Positions 32,961 through 44,834 of a stretch of 64,000 nucleotides of DNA are shown here, piece after piece. A program made the position numbers and the translations under genes. The number at the start of each line of letters is the position of its first letter. Positions within the stretch are counted from its first letter, which is position 1. The stretch is taken from contig LNKV01000030.1 of assembly GCA_001465935.1 (NCBI GenBank), forward strand, positions 255,443 through 319,442, written 5' to 3'. Under the pieces are notes generated by a model. The model was not told where the DNA came from, ran no database searches, and worked only from the letters and a program-made list of their open reading frames with translations. The DNA is from Clarireedia homoeocarpa. Taxonomy: Eukaryota; Ascomycota; Leotiomycetes; Helotiales; Rutstroemiaceae.

Positions 32961-33529
32961 ATCTTTCGGCACAATATCCGAACGCAACTGATTAGACAAT
33001 CGAAGCTGGTTGGCAGGAAGTTCCCAGGAAGTTCCCAAGGGGTCGTTGTTACTGCACAGCGCCGCACCGCACAGCACAGCACTCATTATTTGATTAAAAA
33101 GCCTTGGGAGCGGGGGCTGGCACTGGGGGAGTGGGATCTGGGACCGCGGAAGCGCAACCGTGTGCACACGACAAGGTCCACACCGAAGCTATAACCAGCC
33201 ACCAGCCCAACACAGAAAGCTAAACCCTTCATACAGACAGCAGCACGGCACACGGCAGACGATACACTTGGACGAGTTTTAGGTATGTACGCTACGCCGT
33301 TTCAAGAGAGACATACAGAGTCAACTTACAAAATCCGAACCCAAGAAGATCTGACAGTCGCCAGAAGAATCGCAGAAAACCCCAGGAACTCCCAGGAACC
33401 CCCAGCAAATCCCAGGAATTCCAAGAAATCTACAAAAATCCCAGCAGCGCACAATATCACCTGCCTTATCACTTGACAACCTTTTGCTGTGAGAAGTCCT
33501 GGGAACAGACGAACCACGAATCACGAAGC

Positions 33530-33592
33530 ACACCTGCACACCTGCACACCTGCACACTCGCACACTCACTCGCACACTCACTCGCACACTCA
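33530..33592. repeat. CA-rich minisatellite
   Basis: Short units CACACCTG, followed by CACTCGCACACT, repeated several times. Confidence 0.85.
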
Positions 33593-33995
33593 ACAGCCAC
33601 GCAACACGATTCGTTCCCTATTTCAGGCAATAGCAATCTTCTCGACCCGCTCCCATCCACTCAAAAACACTCAAAGCAAAGCGAAGCAACCCATCTGGTC
33701 TTGTGCGACACTATATACGACCGTCTCCGAACAATCCACGGCATTTTTATCTGCAGTTGACTAACAACAGCGTCACTAGGCAAACATTTGCTGTGCTAAA
33801 GCGGTGCAAAAGTGTGGGTTTGGCGTCTCAAAAATTGTCCGCGCTGGGGTAAACTTGCATTGCCCCCAGTCCTCACCTTTTTGCGAAACATTTTTGTATG
33901 AATGATTTATTGAAACTTGGCTCATTACCCGCCGGCCACTTGTCTATCCTACTCAAGTACATCAACCAAGAAACAAAAAGAAAAAAAAGAAAAGC

Positions 33996-35252
33996 ATGGC
34001 CAGCCATCATTCCTACAAGACCTCTCCCTACCATCATACAAATGGTCCTGCCACCACTTCACCGCACAGGCGACACTCGAATTCTCGTTTCTCTGCCTCT
34101 TCGTCCGACGAAGACCCTCTTACCGCAACACTAAAAGCTCTCGCGATTAATCCCAAAGGCAAGGAAAACATCAAGCACCACCGAAGTTCTAGCAGAAGTT
34201 CTAGCGCCGCTTCTCCATGTGGTGATACGGCTGGTATGTTACGCTTTATGCACGCCTCTTCCGTCTTCCCACGAGCTTACCCCGCCGCCACATACGCAGC
34301 CTAACTAAACCCAATACTGACTCGTGACTGGGGTATATAGATGATAGTTCCGGTACATCTACACCTTCATTCGACGCATCAAGCAGAAAGAAAAGTGCTC
34401 CAATCGCCATCTCCATAGATAAGCCTGCAAGAGGTCGAGTATACACGCCGTTGACTGGTCGTGGAGAATTACCAGGGTAAGCATAAAACATCCTCTTCCT
34501 CTATGGGTGGTCAGGGACCATGCTGGGAACTTTTTTTCGCGCATTGAAATTCTGACGAAATGCCCTTTAGAGGTTACTTCCCTGATCACGAAGAGAGCAT
34601 ACAAATTGTTAATAACCCACTCATCCCCTCAAACAAAGTGCTTTCTAAGAAGATACCCGTCGAACAAACCGTCACAATGTCTTCTGCATTCTCACCTATC
34701 GATTCGCCTTCCTCTGATACTAGCGTTCGCGGACCGGCGTCCATCATCACCTCGCCATTTGCGATGCCCGAGACTTTAATTATTCCCAAGGGAAAGTACT
34801 ACCCATCAAACTATAGGCCATCGCCTACATCACCAAATCCAGCTGCAGTTCTAAATACCAGCCTTCAACTGCCTTCGAAGAATCAACGCGAAAAACCTAC
34901 GAACCCCCACCATCAGCGACGGACTTCAGACATCAAGCGCAAACTACAAAAATATCAAAGAGACATGATTGAGCAGGCACGTCTTGCAGCAGGAAGTTCA
35001 TCTTCCGGAGTACCATCAATCTCAAGCACGAAGCCAATCAGTCCTAGATTACTTCCTTTAGGCAGCCCGGGACCGATCACACCATTTGAATTGGAAGAGA
35101 GTGCAGGGTACCTTATTGCTGGCCAACGAGGAAGTCGAGGTGGTCTACTTGGAGATGGAACCAGAGAACAAGAGGCAGTCGAAAGGATGATCCGAGCAGA
35201 GGAAGAGAGACGAAGACGGGAAGGCCAAAGTTCACCCGCTGCACGAGTCTAA
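33996..35252 (+). CDS. Conserved disordered fungal protein, unknown function
   Basis: Three exons (33996-34233, 34341-34476, 34571-35252) with introns of 107 and 94 bp give 351 residues. The sequence is Ser/Pro/Arg-rich and mostly disordered. It begins MASHHSYKTSPYHH, and a better ordered centre reads RVYTPLTGRGELPG followed by GYFPDHEES. RRTSDIKRKLQKYQRDMIEQ looks like a short basic helix. The C-terminal part carries PGPITPFELEES and a charged coiled-coil-like end (REQEAVERMIRAEEERRRRE). I do not recognise a named domain. The GRGELPG-GYFPDHEE region, which joins across an exon boundary, suggests real conservation and supports the model. Ser/Pro motifs suggest phosphorylation, which is inference only. 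Confidence 0.82.
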
Positions 35253-35640
35253 ACGCGATACCTTTTCAAGAGCGATAAACCAAGCCCCTCTCTCCTCCAC
35301 CACTCTCCACCACTCTCAACAGCCACACCATACTCATCACAGTCATGATCATCAATTACATCGGCGATAAAACTGGTGACGTTGTCACACCAAAATCCGC
35401 TTTTTCCCGCGCCGCTCGCGTAAACTGCATGAAAATACCCCGCAAATTGAGTTAAACCCCCCACGTCAGGATCGAATTGGTCCGATCTCCGCATACACCT
35501 TACATGAACACCACCACTGATTAACTCTCTCTCCCTATATCCTACCCTACTCTTCCACGTCAGCACGCATTAAGCATGGCGCCATATCGCGATCCAAACT
35601 CGATCCTGATTTTCTTTTGTTCACATCGACATTTTGCTTT

Positions 35641-35728
35641 CACCATCGGCACATATTACCATCACCATCGGCACATATTACCATCACCATCGGCACATAT
35701 TACCATCACCATCGGCACATATTACCAT
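35641..35728. repeat. 22-bp tandem repeat, 4 copies
   Basis: Units of CACCATCGGCACATATTACC plus AT, starting at 35641, 35663, 35685 and 35707, essentially identical. The period is not a multiple of three, so the repeat is unlikely to be coding. Confidence 0.92.
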
Positions 35729-36821
35729 ATGGTCGTTGTTCATGCCTCCTTTCTCCCTGTCGTCAGGATGCGATTGGACTGGGGTTGCGTCGGATTCGAC
35801 TATGTTCTTTCGCTTCTTGTTAACCCCCTATCGAAGCTAGTTGCATACCAAGTGCTGGTTTGTATTGGCGTTTTCTTCTCTTTATTTTGCTTTAACATTA
35901 GACTTGATACGGCACGGCCTAGCTTTTGATTTTTCTTATTTTATTTGTTTGTGCCTCTGGCGGTCCGGATCGCGATGGGCTATTGCAGGTTGGCGCTATG
36001 GAAATTGGGACAAGTACTCAGGTCTGGTTTGTTCTGAGCTGGATTTGGATCTTTGGTTGGCGTTCATGTTTTTCATGTCCTTTATGTCATTTTTTTGCTG
36101 CTTGCCAAGGACAGATTTCTAGAGGATTTGGTTTGGAGAACTTGACTGGGTTTCGGTTGGGGGATATTTGGAGGGTAACTTGGTGTAGGTTGGGTTTGGC
36201 TGGGCTAGAAATCGAGAGAAAGAAAAGTTCTTCATTTGCTTCTTCTGATTCTCGTCCCGTGAATGATGGAGTTGATTTAGAGATGGGATACGGGAATGGG
36301 AAGCGGTAGATATGAGAATACAAGGAAATTTGAGATGAGAATATTGCTTTGTATTTGGGCTGGAGTTAAATACATTGCTTTGCCGGGGGGGTAACGGATA
36401 GAGGAGAGGAGAGGAGATACGGAGGAGGAAGGGAAAGATGGATGGAGGAATGCATGGATGAATGCAGAATAAGAATCAAGAATTAAGAATTAAATGGATC
36501 TCACTTGTCTACATGCCTTGCTGCCTGGTTTTTATCAATAGATTATCTGTTTTCAATGTGGTATTTAAAAACGTGACTTAAGCGTGTGGTTACTTGAGAG
36601 AGGGTTTTGCTAACTTAACTCCTTGATTGATTAGGAGAAGGGGTAGGGATAGGGTTAGGGGAATAGTGCGTGGCTGAAATGAAGAGGGAGTTGAGCTGAT
36701 ATTATATTTGGTACTCCTGCTTTGTAGATAGATAGATAATGGGTAGGTATAGTTGCGACTTGCGAGCAAATAAACATAAATCGGTAGGCAGGTAGATAGA
36801 TGGATGGGTGAGCGAGTTGAT

Positions 36822-36858
36822 GGGTAGGTAGGTAGGTAGGTAGGTAGGTAGGTAGGTG
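36822..36858. repeat. (GTAG)n microsatellite
   Basis: About nine tetranucleotide units, followed in the next 200 bp by GTGCAT and GGGAGAGGGACAG repeats (three 13-bp units at about 37001-37041). Confidence 0.85.
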
Positions 36859-38364
36859 GACGATACAATGGGTGGGTGTATGTATAATAAGTAAGTAAGT
36901 ACTGTAAGTTTGTGGTGTAGCAAGCAGAGCAGGAAGTTGAGGAGGGGGATGGAGGAGGACAAGTGCATGTGCATGTGCATGTGGATGTGGAAGGAGAAAG
37001 GGGAGAGGGACAGGGGAGAGGGACAGGGGAGAGGGACAGGGGGTATAAGCGAAATTGTAGGAGGGGGGGAGAGGGGGAGAGGAAGTGGATAAGAGAAAAT
37101 GAAATGTGGAAGTGTAGATGCAGGCTGGGTGTAGTAAGGGTGGGTGTTGAGGATTGGGGAGTGGGGAGTGGGGAGAGGAATAGGGTTTAGAAGGGGGGCA
37201 GAAAGAGGGATAATGGGAATTAGAGAAGAATAAGGAGGGGAGTAGGTGGGTGGGTGGATGGGTGAATGGAGTAAAAAGTGTGGAGATGGGGTGGAAGATG
37301 TGAGAAGGGAGATGGATGCGAGTGAAATGGACTGTGGACGTGGCAGTAAGTGATGGGAGTATATGATACGAGATGGGATAGCAGAGACATACATACATAA
37401 TATGTATGTATGAACGGTTGGGAGGTTTGGGAAGTTGGAAAGAGGGAAGAGGGAGATGGAAAGAGCAAATGGGATGAAGTGAGAAATATGTATTAGAGCA
37501 AGAAATAGGATGTGGTATACGGAAGTAGATGGACCAAAGATGGGAGTTAGATTAAGTGAAGAAGGAGATGGAATGAAGCGAGGGAAAATGAAGTAGAGAC
37601 AGTGAAGTCTGAGATGTAGGGACCCCAGCGAAGAGTTAATGGAGTGAGATTTTTATGGCTAGATGGATAAAAGAAGATAGAATAGGAAAGAAAGCAAGAC
37701 GTGGGAACGTAAGGCAAGAAGATGGAAGATAAAAGAGGGACGTAGGCAAAGGCTCAAAGGTAAGCACTGTGATCGAAGGCATATTGTACTGTATAGGGAA
37801 GAAACGAGATCTGTGGTGATAGAATTAATGTGGTGTCTCTGAAAAGAGTAAGTATGGTGCATATTTGTGTTCATATCCTCCCCTAGTCGCTTCCCCAATT
37901 GTGTGTTACGTATTATTTGACTCGCTGTGTTCATGAACCGATCTCAGATGAACTATCGAGATGACGTAGATGTCAGTGACTACATGAGTATGCGGCTCGC
38001 CTCACTCGTAAGGAGATGGGGTCGATGCGTGGGTCGAAAGATTGCTGGTCATATACAAGGTAACGGTCTTTTCTGCTCTTATCTGGTGGGGGTGGTCATG
38101 GTGCAAGGCATTTCAACGCCAAGTTCAGTGGAGTTAAATGCCAGTGCAGTGGTTGATCGCTTAATCTGTGCAGTCTTGATGTTCCAGTATTAGCTGCAAG
38201 GGAGGTGGATTATTTGAAGAGCGAGAGGGTGACTGGAACCGCAGAACAATATGAAAGTCGACGTACAGCAAGCCAGTTCAATTCATCTAGCGATTTGATC
38301 TGCAATGAATATGTATATTTTGATATGCTCTAATAGTAACAGACAGACTCAGCCACATATAAGG

Positions 38365-40302
38365 TTAATCGTCATTCATAATCCACCTCAGGTATGAGCT
38401 TGAATTGGAGTGTGGTTCGCGCAAAATGGCAGATGATAATGGATAAAAATGGCCGAATGAAAAAGCCTTGATCTTTCTCATTGCGTTCTTGTCAAGCCGA
38501 CGAAGTGATACTCTCCACTTGTTCCCACTTGGTACCACACGCCAAGCCGTGTCGCCAATTCGTATGTGCTGCAAGTTATGACATTTTATCGCTATCTCCC
38601 GGGCGTACTTGTAAGCAATGTCCTTTGGATCATCAACATCTTTCCAAAGAGATGTAATTGATGCCGGAAATGATTGGGGCCCATGATAACAAGAACGTAG
38701 CCAAATTTCAGTTAGCGATCCAAGGTCGGAAAGCCGAGCAGCTAAATCGTTCTATCATCGTCAGTATCAACGAGGACTCAAGAAGAGAAATAAATACCCA
38801 TTGTAGTTTCAAGTCGATAGTTAGCGTCAAACTGGTGAGCTGAGATCCTTTATTCTCGAGTCTACTTATTATAGAATACCTGGATATTCTATAGGTAAGT
38901 GTAGGATAATTAGGACTAGGTTCAATAGCAAGCTCTGCAGGACATAGATCGTGATTTTCGTAGACAACGAGTTTTGATAAAAGTGGTAGATTGAGTTTAC
39001 CCGATAACCCATTCACAATTGGATCTAAACCAGAATGCCCCTCGATAATCAGTTCCTGAATTGTTGATCGCCGGCTATCGTTGAGCCAGCTCCGGCCCTC
39101 CTCATGGAGTCTTGTTAAGGATAAACTCTTCAGTGCTTCACAGTCTTCGAAAAGTGGAAAGCTTACTTCCATAGGCTTAAGCTGAGGATTTTGTGAAAGA
39201 GCATCACTGGACAAAGTTAAGCCATTGAATATTTGTAGAACTTGGAGTCCACAAGTTTTAACGAGCTTGCTGAGGTAGTTTTGCTCATTGCCTCCCGTGG
39301 CCTCAAGCGGAGCTACGCCATAACCTAGACGCAAGGTGTGAAGAGCTAATGGCCTACCATTGTAGTGATCTCTGTAGCGATGACATAACTCTTCTAGAAT
39401 GTTTTCATTAAAAGCTAGGTCAATAGATTGGGGTGCTATTGTTCGACCTAATTCCAATGCGAGTCCAATTGCAAGAGCTTTCAGATTTGGAGACTCGATC
39501 AGACATTTCGCAATTTCGTCAACTAACAGGGGACCCTTTCCATAGATGTTATAGATCTCAAGAGAATTCAAATTATGAAACTTCCTCACATCAACCCAAA
39601 GGTCCGGTGTTCCCTGTTGATCTGCCCATATCTCAGTGGTCAGATGTAGGGACAGGTGCTTGAGCCTGACATGCTTCTTTAGCTCGCTGAAGATACCTTC
39701 CTTTGACAATATTAAATGTCGATACAGGTCGTTTTCTGGTGTTTCCAAATCGAAAATATTATCAATCCATCTACCCCAAGATTTTAGTAATGTCCAATCT
39801 GAGCTGGCATTTGACAAGTGCAATGCATTATTGAGAAACAACAAAAGTGCGACTCATACCGAAATGTTTGCAAGTTTGGTGTCATCCTTAATACTCTTAT
39901 CAGGAAAGGTGAAAACCGCTTTAATTCAATCCTTGCGTGCCATAGTTCAGAACTCAACCGAATTTCCAGTTCTTTGGTGTAAATGAGAGTTGACGGTAGT
40001 TTTTTGCCTACTCTAGGAAGAGACGAATCCTCATCTTGGTCTGCGTATATGATACGACGAGCGTATAGAATTGGGTAGACGATATCTCGAAAGGCGTGGC
40101 AGACCTGGGCAAGCGATGCCAAAGACTTGGTGTCTTCCGCTATACAGATCTACAAGTATGAGATGTCAAATCATGAACGGAATCATGGTTAGGAACTTGA
40201 AGCGCATACCTGCTCCGCCACAATATTCCACATCTCGGGAGGTAAAGACGATACCCACCGTGACTCGGGAACGGGCTTTCTTGATTGGCTACGGGTAATC
40301 AT
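38365..40302 (-). CDS. F-box protein with LRR-like C-terminal region
   Basis: Four exons (40210-40302, 39860-40149, 38798-39803, 38365-38751) with introns of 60, 56 and 46 bp give 591 residues. The F-box is at the N-terminus: SLPPEMWNIVAEQ is split by the first intron from ICIAEDTKSLASLAQVCHAF and RDIVYP. The rest has irregular leucine-rich spacing, for example LKHLSLHL, LNSLEIYNI, LKALAIGLAL and LQVLQIFN, as in fungal F-box/LRR-like proteins. The last junction restores NDLAARLSDLGSLTEIWL. F-box proteins recruit substrates to SCF ubiquitin ligases through Skp1; the target is unknown. The C-terminal region after residue 465 is basic (RVSLRRLDKN). Such genes are numerous and fast-evolving in ascomycetes. 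Confidence 0.88.
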
Positions 40303-41387
40303 ATTGAGCAGAATATCCTCAAAAATGAGATCAGACTGGGATTGATGCAATTGACGCAATTGACGCAATTGACGCAGTGTTTCACAAAGGGTTGTGGGGT
40401 GGAACGCGCAACGCTAAACTAGGGCGTGGCGTGAGCATGTGGCTGTGACGCCCACTTTGTTATCTTGCGCCAACGGAATGTCGAAGTGTGGTTTGACTTC
40501 CAAACCCTTGGTATCAAGATCACTCCTATAGCGGTCTAATGCTATAGGTTATATAGACTCGCCCTCCTGTACTAATTACATGAATGGCCTCTTCTGTACT
40601 ATACTCCGTAGTCCATTGTTTCCTCCTGTAGTCCATTGAATTCTCATCCCGACACGAAGTGATCCTAGTAATGGCGACAGCCCGAATAAATCATTTATAT
40701 TATGATACTGTGCTTGGAATTTTTCTGCACGAGTCTTTCAAAGGCACTGGGGAGGAATATACATCAATGGGGATTGTTTAAGCTGCCGGAGACTAGCCAG
40801 GAAGCCCAAGTCTCAGCAAGCAATTTCCACTGTATGGTATAGGTATGTACACGAATTCTTAGTTAAATGTCAAAACATACACATTTTTTTTTGGTTGTTG
40901 GCACACCGCGTGGTGTCCAGATTCATGAACAGGCTGTTTGCGGCTTAAGCCATCAAGCTCCTTGGCGGTACGATTTGCGTGTTTACTATCAGATCAAGAG
41001 CGACCTACAAGAACTTTCAGTTTTCTATTCAAGCGATACGCCAATAACAGAGTGCCTCACGATTAGCTTTGTAGAAGAGTTTTCAGGTCCAAATCAATAC
41101 TTCGGGTGATTCATCTGAACATCTCTTAGCCAGATCGCTGGTCTGTTTTGAAACTTACATTCACGTAAGAGCTTTCAATTTGAGGGCCACTAGCATGGTC
41201 GAGGATATTCTAAGGTCTAGGAAATAAGGCCATCTCACTGTAACCGATGGTTTATGCTTCTACTTTGAAAGTGGCAAATATCGAGCGAAGAGTATAAGTT
41301 TCCCTTCCTTCCAGCTGTTCTAATCATAAATTTCCTCTACACTCAACCATAGAATTATTATAACCAAGATCACGAGCTAAACTTACA
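40303..41387. other. Intergenic with short repeats
   Basis: (GCAATTGAC)3 lies at 40347-40373 just upstream of the F-box gene, and GTAGTCCATTG occurs twice near 40610-40640. A forward frame at 40867-41109 (80 codons, starting MSKHTHFFLVV) has an ATG but no recognised domain; I leave it uncalled. Confidence 0.45.
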
Positions 41388-42252
41388 ATGTCCAACCCTA
41401 AAAAGCGTGCCGGAAGTGTTTTGAAGTACTTTGACACAGTTCTATTGCATAGCAATCTCAGTAACGCTTTACTAACCTCTTCCTAGTCGAGATGACCCAT
41501 CTTCGGAGGAGGAGCCTTTAAGGCCTCATCTGGGTCGAACATCAAGACGAAAACATGTTGTTTCCAAAAGAAATATAAAATCTACTCCGGGAGCTTCGAA
41601 TTCTCTAGACCCCTGTAACCAAGGGGGGGCATCTAAGACAGATCTGAGCACTCGGAGTAAACGAAGCAAACGAAGCAGACCAGTGGATTATGACACGGAC
41701 TCCACGACGAGATCTCGCGATGGCTCCGTTAAAACTCGTGCTCAGCACTCCGATGGCGACGAGATGAGTATAACATACAATGACCACTCAAGAGATGCTT
41801 CTCCATCCGGGTTTGCGATAAATGTACCGCAACGCAACACAGAGCTCGAGATGTTCGGCATAGGAGATGGACTAGGAGATTTGGACCATTTGGTAAGAGG
41901 CTTCGATGACCTTGAGATATCTAGTGATGAAGCAGGTGAGAAGACATCTGGCAATAAAAAGGCCGTGAAAACATCCGAAGACAAAACATCTGTACAAAAG
42001 TCTGGGACCAAGACAGCTGTGCAGGCTCTTGGAGACAAAAAAGCAGTGCCAACACCTGAAACCACAAATATAGTGAAACCAGCCAAGAAAAGCAGTACAA
42101 AGACTTATAAGCCACGAGCGGAGGAGAATTCATCTAATTCACGAGCAAAGAAGTTACCTGGTCCAAAAGAAGAGAAGAAGGAGTCAACTGATCCAAATGG
42201 GAATAGGAGGAAATTATCTGAGAAGGCTGCAGGCAAGCAAGCTATTAGGTGA
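41388..42252 (+). CDS. Lys/Ser-rich small protein with five 9-residue repeats
   Basis: Two exons, 41388-41425 and 41487-42252, with a 61 bp intron (GTACTT..CCTAG, branch ACTAAC), give 267 residues. The first exon encodes only MSNPKKRAGSVL plus two bases. The protein is basic and disordered, with nuclear-localisation-like RTSRRKHVVSKR and RSKRSKRSRP. A more ordered acidic centre contains FGIGDGLGDLDHLVRGFDDL. Residues about 165-209 are five tandem 9-residue units ending in Val (KTSGNKKAV, KTSEDKTSV, QKSGTKTAV, QALGDKKAV, PTPETTNIV). The C-terminus is Lys/Glu/Asn-rich. I do not recognise the family. Gene layout matches three other small genes in the window (43650, 62216, 63360). A nuclear or nucleic-acid-binding role is a guess from composition. 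Confidence 0.75.
41941..42075 (+). repeat. 27-bp coding repeat, five units
   Basis: In-frame tandem units of nine codons inside the Lys/Ser-rich gene. The DNA of the units has diverged more than their protein pattern (Lys at positions 6-7, Ala/Ser at 8, Val at 9). Confidence 0.75.
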
Positions 42253-42516
42253 TTCCGTTTAAGGATAAGCGAGGTTTAGGTTTAATTCATAGCAAAATCT
42301 AACACATATTACCATTCGTGTTGTTCTCTCTCGCTCTTGTTCTGGCATAGCAACAACACGACTCGAACATTCTCTGATGACTCCACGTAGAAGCCCCCGT
42401 TTGAGATTCCAATAAGCAAAACTTTCGTCTTCGTCAGCACAATGAAGAGTATTCTAGGACCTCTTGATACACTTCTAGCAGACTCATCATGGAAAATTCC
42501 AATCGTTAACGTGGTT

Positions 42517-42914
42517 TACCATTAAGCGGGCCATATCATCAAACGGGCCACCCCAAAATACATCCAAATTCGTCAAAATCAGATATTCGGAATCAAATAA
42601 CTTAATAATATATTAAGCTAAAAGTTAAATTTAAGTATCAGAGATTCTAAAGAAGTTCAAATATAGAGTATTCAGTTGAAAGGGTTAGTATATCTTGAGA
42701 CCTTACATTTTGGGGGCCAAAACTGGCTAGCTAGGTCAGTTTGCAAGAATTACTAATTCCAGAAAGATTATAAGCCCTAAAATCAGCTCAAATATACTTC
42801 TTAATAAAGGGTTTTAAGTTTCAGCTTAAAATATTAATCAATTATTTGATTGTAAATATCTGATTTTTTTCGAATTTGGGTGGCCCGTTTGATAGTATGG
42901 CCCGCTGGATGGTA
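42517..42914. mobile_element. Short inverted-repeat element (MITE-like), TA-flanked
   Basis: The left end TTACCATTAAGCGGGCCAT is mirrored at the right end by ATGGCCCGCTGGATGGTAA. Similarity continues inward for about 75-85 bp through CAAACGGGCCACCC, CAAATTCG and AAATCAGATATT. Both ends lie next to TA, fitting a TA target-site duplication of Tc1/mariner/pogo type. Between them are about 230 AT-rich bases without coding potential, so the element is non-autonomous. Arm differences are mostly small indels and transitions. Confidence 0.82.
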
Positions 42915-43649
42915 AGTCACTTAGATGATTCGATGACTCTTTGCGCCAAATAATTCATCTTTGTTAAAGAGTGTGCATAAGTATGTGAGAATGAGATCCA
43001 CATCCATCTCCACAAACAACGTATTCGATAAATGAGGGCATTCCCAAATTGAGGAATGATCCACGAATGCCGAATTTCCATTGCTTTTTCATTTTTAAGC
43101 TATAGAAAATGCCAGAATCACTAATTTGCTACAGCTTGAGGATATAAACCTCCTACAAGTAGGCATGTAGTCAGTTCATCAGATAGATCAGTTCAATCAA
43201 GTTCAATGCAAACATTTCTACAAGAGCTCTAGCTTCTCACAGCATATGATATCATAATCTGCCAAGCTACAACTTGTCGAAGTTCGACCAGCAACTTGAC
43301 GTACATATCCCTGCGTAAAATTTGGAATCCCGACACAGCCACGAAGTGGCAACCAACATGGTCGCGGTTGCGCTTACCCTGGGTACATGGATGCGGTTGT
43401 CCGCAAGTACGGCGCTTATGGCGGTCTCTCCGGCCTCTAATTTTGGCTAATCTCGTCTGTTTTAGGTACATGGCTATTGAAAAGGCTTCTGCGTGCTCCA
43501 CCCGAATGAAACATGCACCGATGTTGGTGCGTGTATAAATCTATGCCGTCACTGCTTCATGTCATACTTCGTACAACCACCTTGGACCCCTCCAGGAGCG
43601 GTAGACTGAAGATCAGCCACGGCACACTCTTCTCGCGTCACCTTTGAAT
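42915..43649. other. Intergenic, unresolved frames
   Basis: Around 43229-43501 the minus strand reads RRTCGQPHPCTQGKRNRDH then VGCHFVAVSGF, which has a protein-like Cys/His pattern, but no start, stop and splice combination closes. I do not call a gene. Confidence 0.4.
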
Positions 43650-43914
43650 ATGAGGTATGTATTTTTACTTTGACCTTCGGAAAGCCAACATTTGTTGGTT
43701 TGTTATGCTATGCTGATGATATCCTTTAAGTAAAAATTCGCAAACAACAAAACGGAAGCGTGGGTCATCCCAGACTAGAGACGGAAGTCCGAAGAAGCAG
43801 ACTCAATATTATAATCCAAATATCAAAAAGGGACAACTAGAACTTAAGCACAATCGTGTAACAGCTCTGACAGAGCCTGATTCTACTGCAACTAAGATGC
43901 CGGCGTCGAGGTGA
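43650..43914 (+). CDS. Very small Lys-rich protein (62 aa)
   Basis: The model is an ATG exon of only five bases (43650-43654), a 76 bp intron (GTATGT..TTTAAG) and a second exon 43731-43914. It encodes MSKNSQTTKRKRGSSQTRDG, then PKKQTQYYNP and a short hydrophilic end, 62 residues. TKRKRG is a nuclear-localisation-like motif. The tiny first exon makes the start uncertain. However, the donor is a perfect consensus, the frame closes exactly, and the Met-Ser start with a phase-2 intron matches the genes at 41388, 62216 and 63360. No family is recognised. Alternatively the second exon is a fragment of a larger, lost gene. Confidence 0.5.
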
Positions 43915-44236
43915 CATAAAAAGTAGGAAGCGGATAGTTCACTGTTTCCGGGAAAGGCCAGGATATCCAGTTATATTATGACTCAGATATTATGGTTTTC
44001 GGGATCTTGCATTTGCGTTTAGAGATAATATATTCGTTTCATCTTGTGATCTGCTACACACGAGCCTAATAGACATTGATCAATGCGTTTGTTTAGCTGA
44101 ACATTAACTTATGCCTGTCGAGCATCTAGATGGGAATTCAATGATGCTGTCAAATTTGAGTTTTTGGAGCGTGCTGGGAACGACTGCTTCAGAAAACAAC
44201 TCTAGCCTTGCAGAAATCCTGAGTCTCTACGTAGTT
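43915..44236. other. Intergenic
   Basis: I see nothing in it beyond AT-rich sequence. Confidence 0.5.
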
Positions 44237-44834
44237 CTATTCAATGAATGTATATATTGAAGTAAAGTATTGTCCGGAATCATCATCAAGAGTATAGAAA
44301 GCACGATAATGATCTCTCTTTTGACTTTCTGCAGAGAGGTGCTCGTTAAATCTGCAATCGAGCCAGCACCTATAGATGACCAATCGGAAAAAAGAAGCAT
44401 CCAGTCTGAGCTTTAATGTCAACCCAGCCATAGTCCATATTGAGTGCAAATCTATACGATAGATCTTTACTAATTGCATATTTGTTTCCTAATCATCCTC
44501 AGAAAAGTATTGTGTGTTGCCAACCTGTAACTTAATTAGCATTAGCGCCTGACATCTTCAGCGAATAGCCATATTCACCACTAGAACACCAGATAGTTAG
44601 CAATTGCTTACAGGGGTACGTTTTAGGAGGGAAAGAGTAGAAGGAAAGAATGAAATCTATCTTATCTAGGAAATTGAGAAGGTATATATAATGAAACATA
44701 AAGAAAAAATTTGGGGACAACAAGTGTACAGGCAAAGAACTAGAGTTACTAAAATGGGCAAAAACCGCAGCCGCTTGCACTTGGTGTGAAGCAAGCAATG
44801 CCGTGAGAACAAATAGCCCCCTCATTTTGACCAT
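44237..44834 (-). CDS. Possible small secreted protein gene, exons unresolved
   Basis: The ATG at 44834 starts MVKMRGLFVLTALLASHQ, then VQAAAVFAHF, a convincing signal peptide with basic n-region, hydrophobic core and AxA-type end. Further along the minus strand, short open pieces look like exons of a small extracellular protein: GEYGYSLKMSGANAN (about 44537-44581), VGNTQYFSEDD (about 44490-44523) and NMDYGWVDIKAQTGC (about 44397-44441), then CWLDCRFN. Branch- and acceptor-like sites (GCTAAC..TCTAG at about 44580) lie between them. I could not find one splice pattern that joins all pieces in frame, so exon limits are not given. It may be an effector-like gene or a decayed one. Confidence 0.4.

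Larger units (their letters stand above)
29032..33995. other. 5-kb gene-poor region
   Basis: No frame here has recognisable content. The longest (minus, 31311-31955, 214 codons) has an irregular composition and no motif, and I do not call it. Structured elements are a nested hairpin (30855-30933), a 9-bp tandem repeat (32243-32287), a 12-bp minisatellite (32782-32960) and a CA-rich repeat (33530-33592). The final 200 bp are the promoter of the next gene. Confidence 0.5.
35253..38364. other. Gene-poor region with tandem repeats and purine-rich strand
   Basis: No gene could be supported. A 22-bp tandem repeat lies at 35641-35728. The forward frame 35926-36309 (127 codons) has a hydrophobic start and a Lys/Ser end but no recognisable family. 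From about 36850 to 37350 the plus strand is strongly purine-rich with GGTA and GGGAGA repeats. The long minus-strand frames there are Pro/Ser/Tyr low-complexity translations and are not called. Confidence 0.45.

Noticed and set aside
32675..33167. Long Cys/Val/Leu-rich minus-strand frames
   Set aside because: They are translations of the 12-bp minisatellite, open because the period is a multiple of three.
35576..35929. 117-codon forward frame with His/Thr repeats
   Set aside because: It runs through a 22-bp tandem repeat that is read differently in each frame; no real coding sign.
36655..37398. Two overlapping minus-strand frames of 230-247 codons
   Set aside because: Pro/Ser/Tyr/His low-complexity text produced by the pyrimidine-rich strand in several frames at once.
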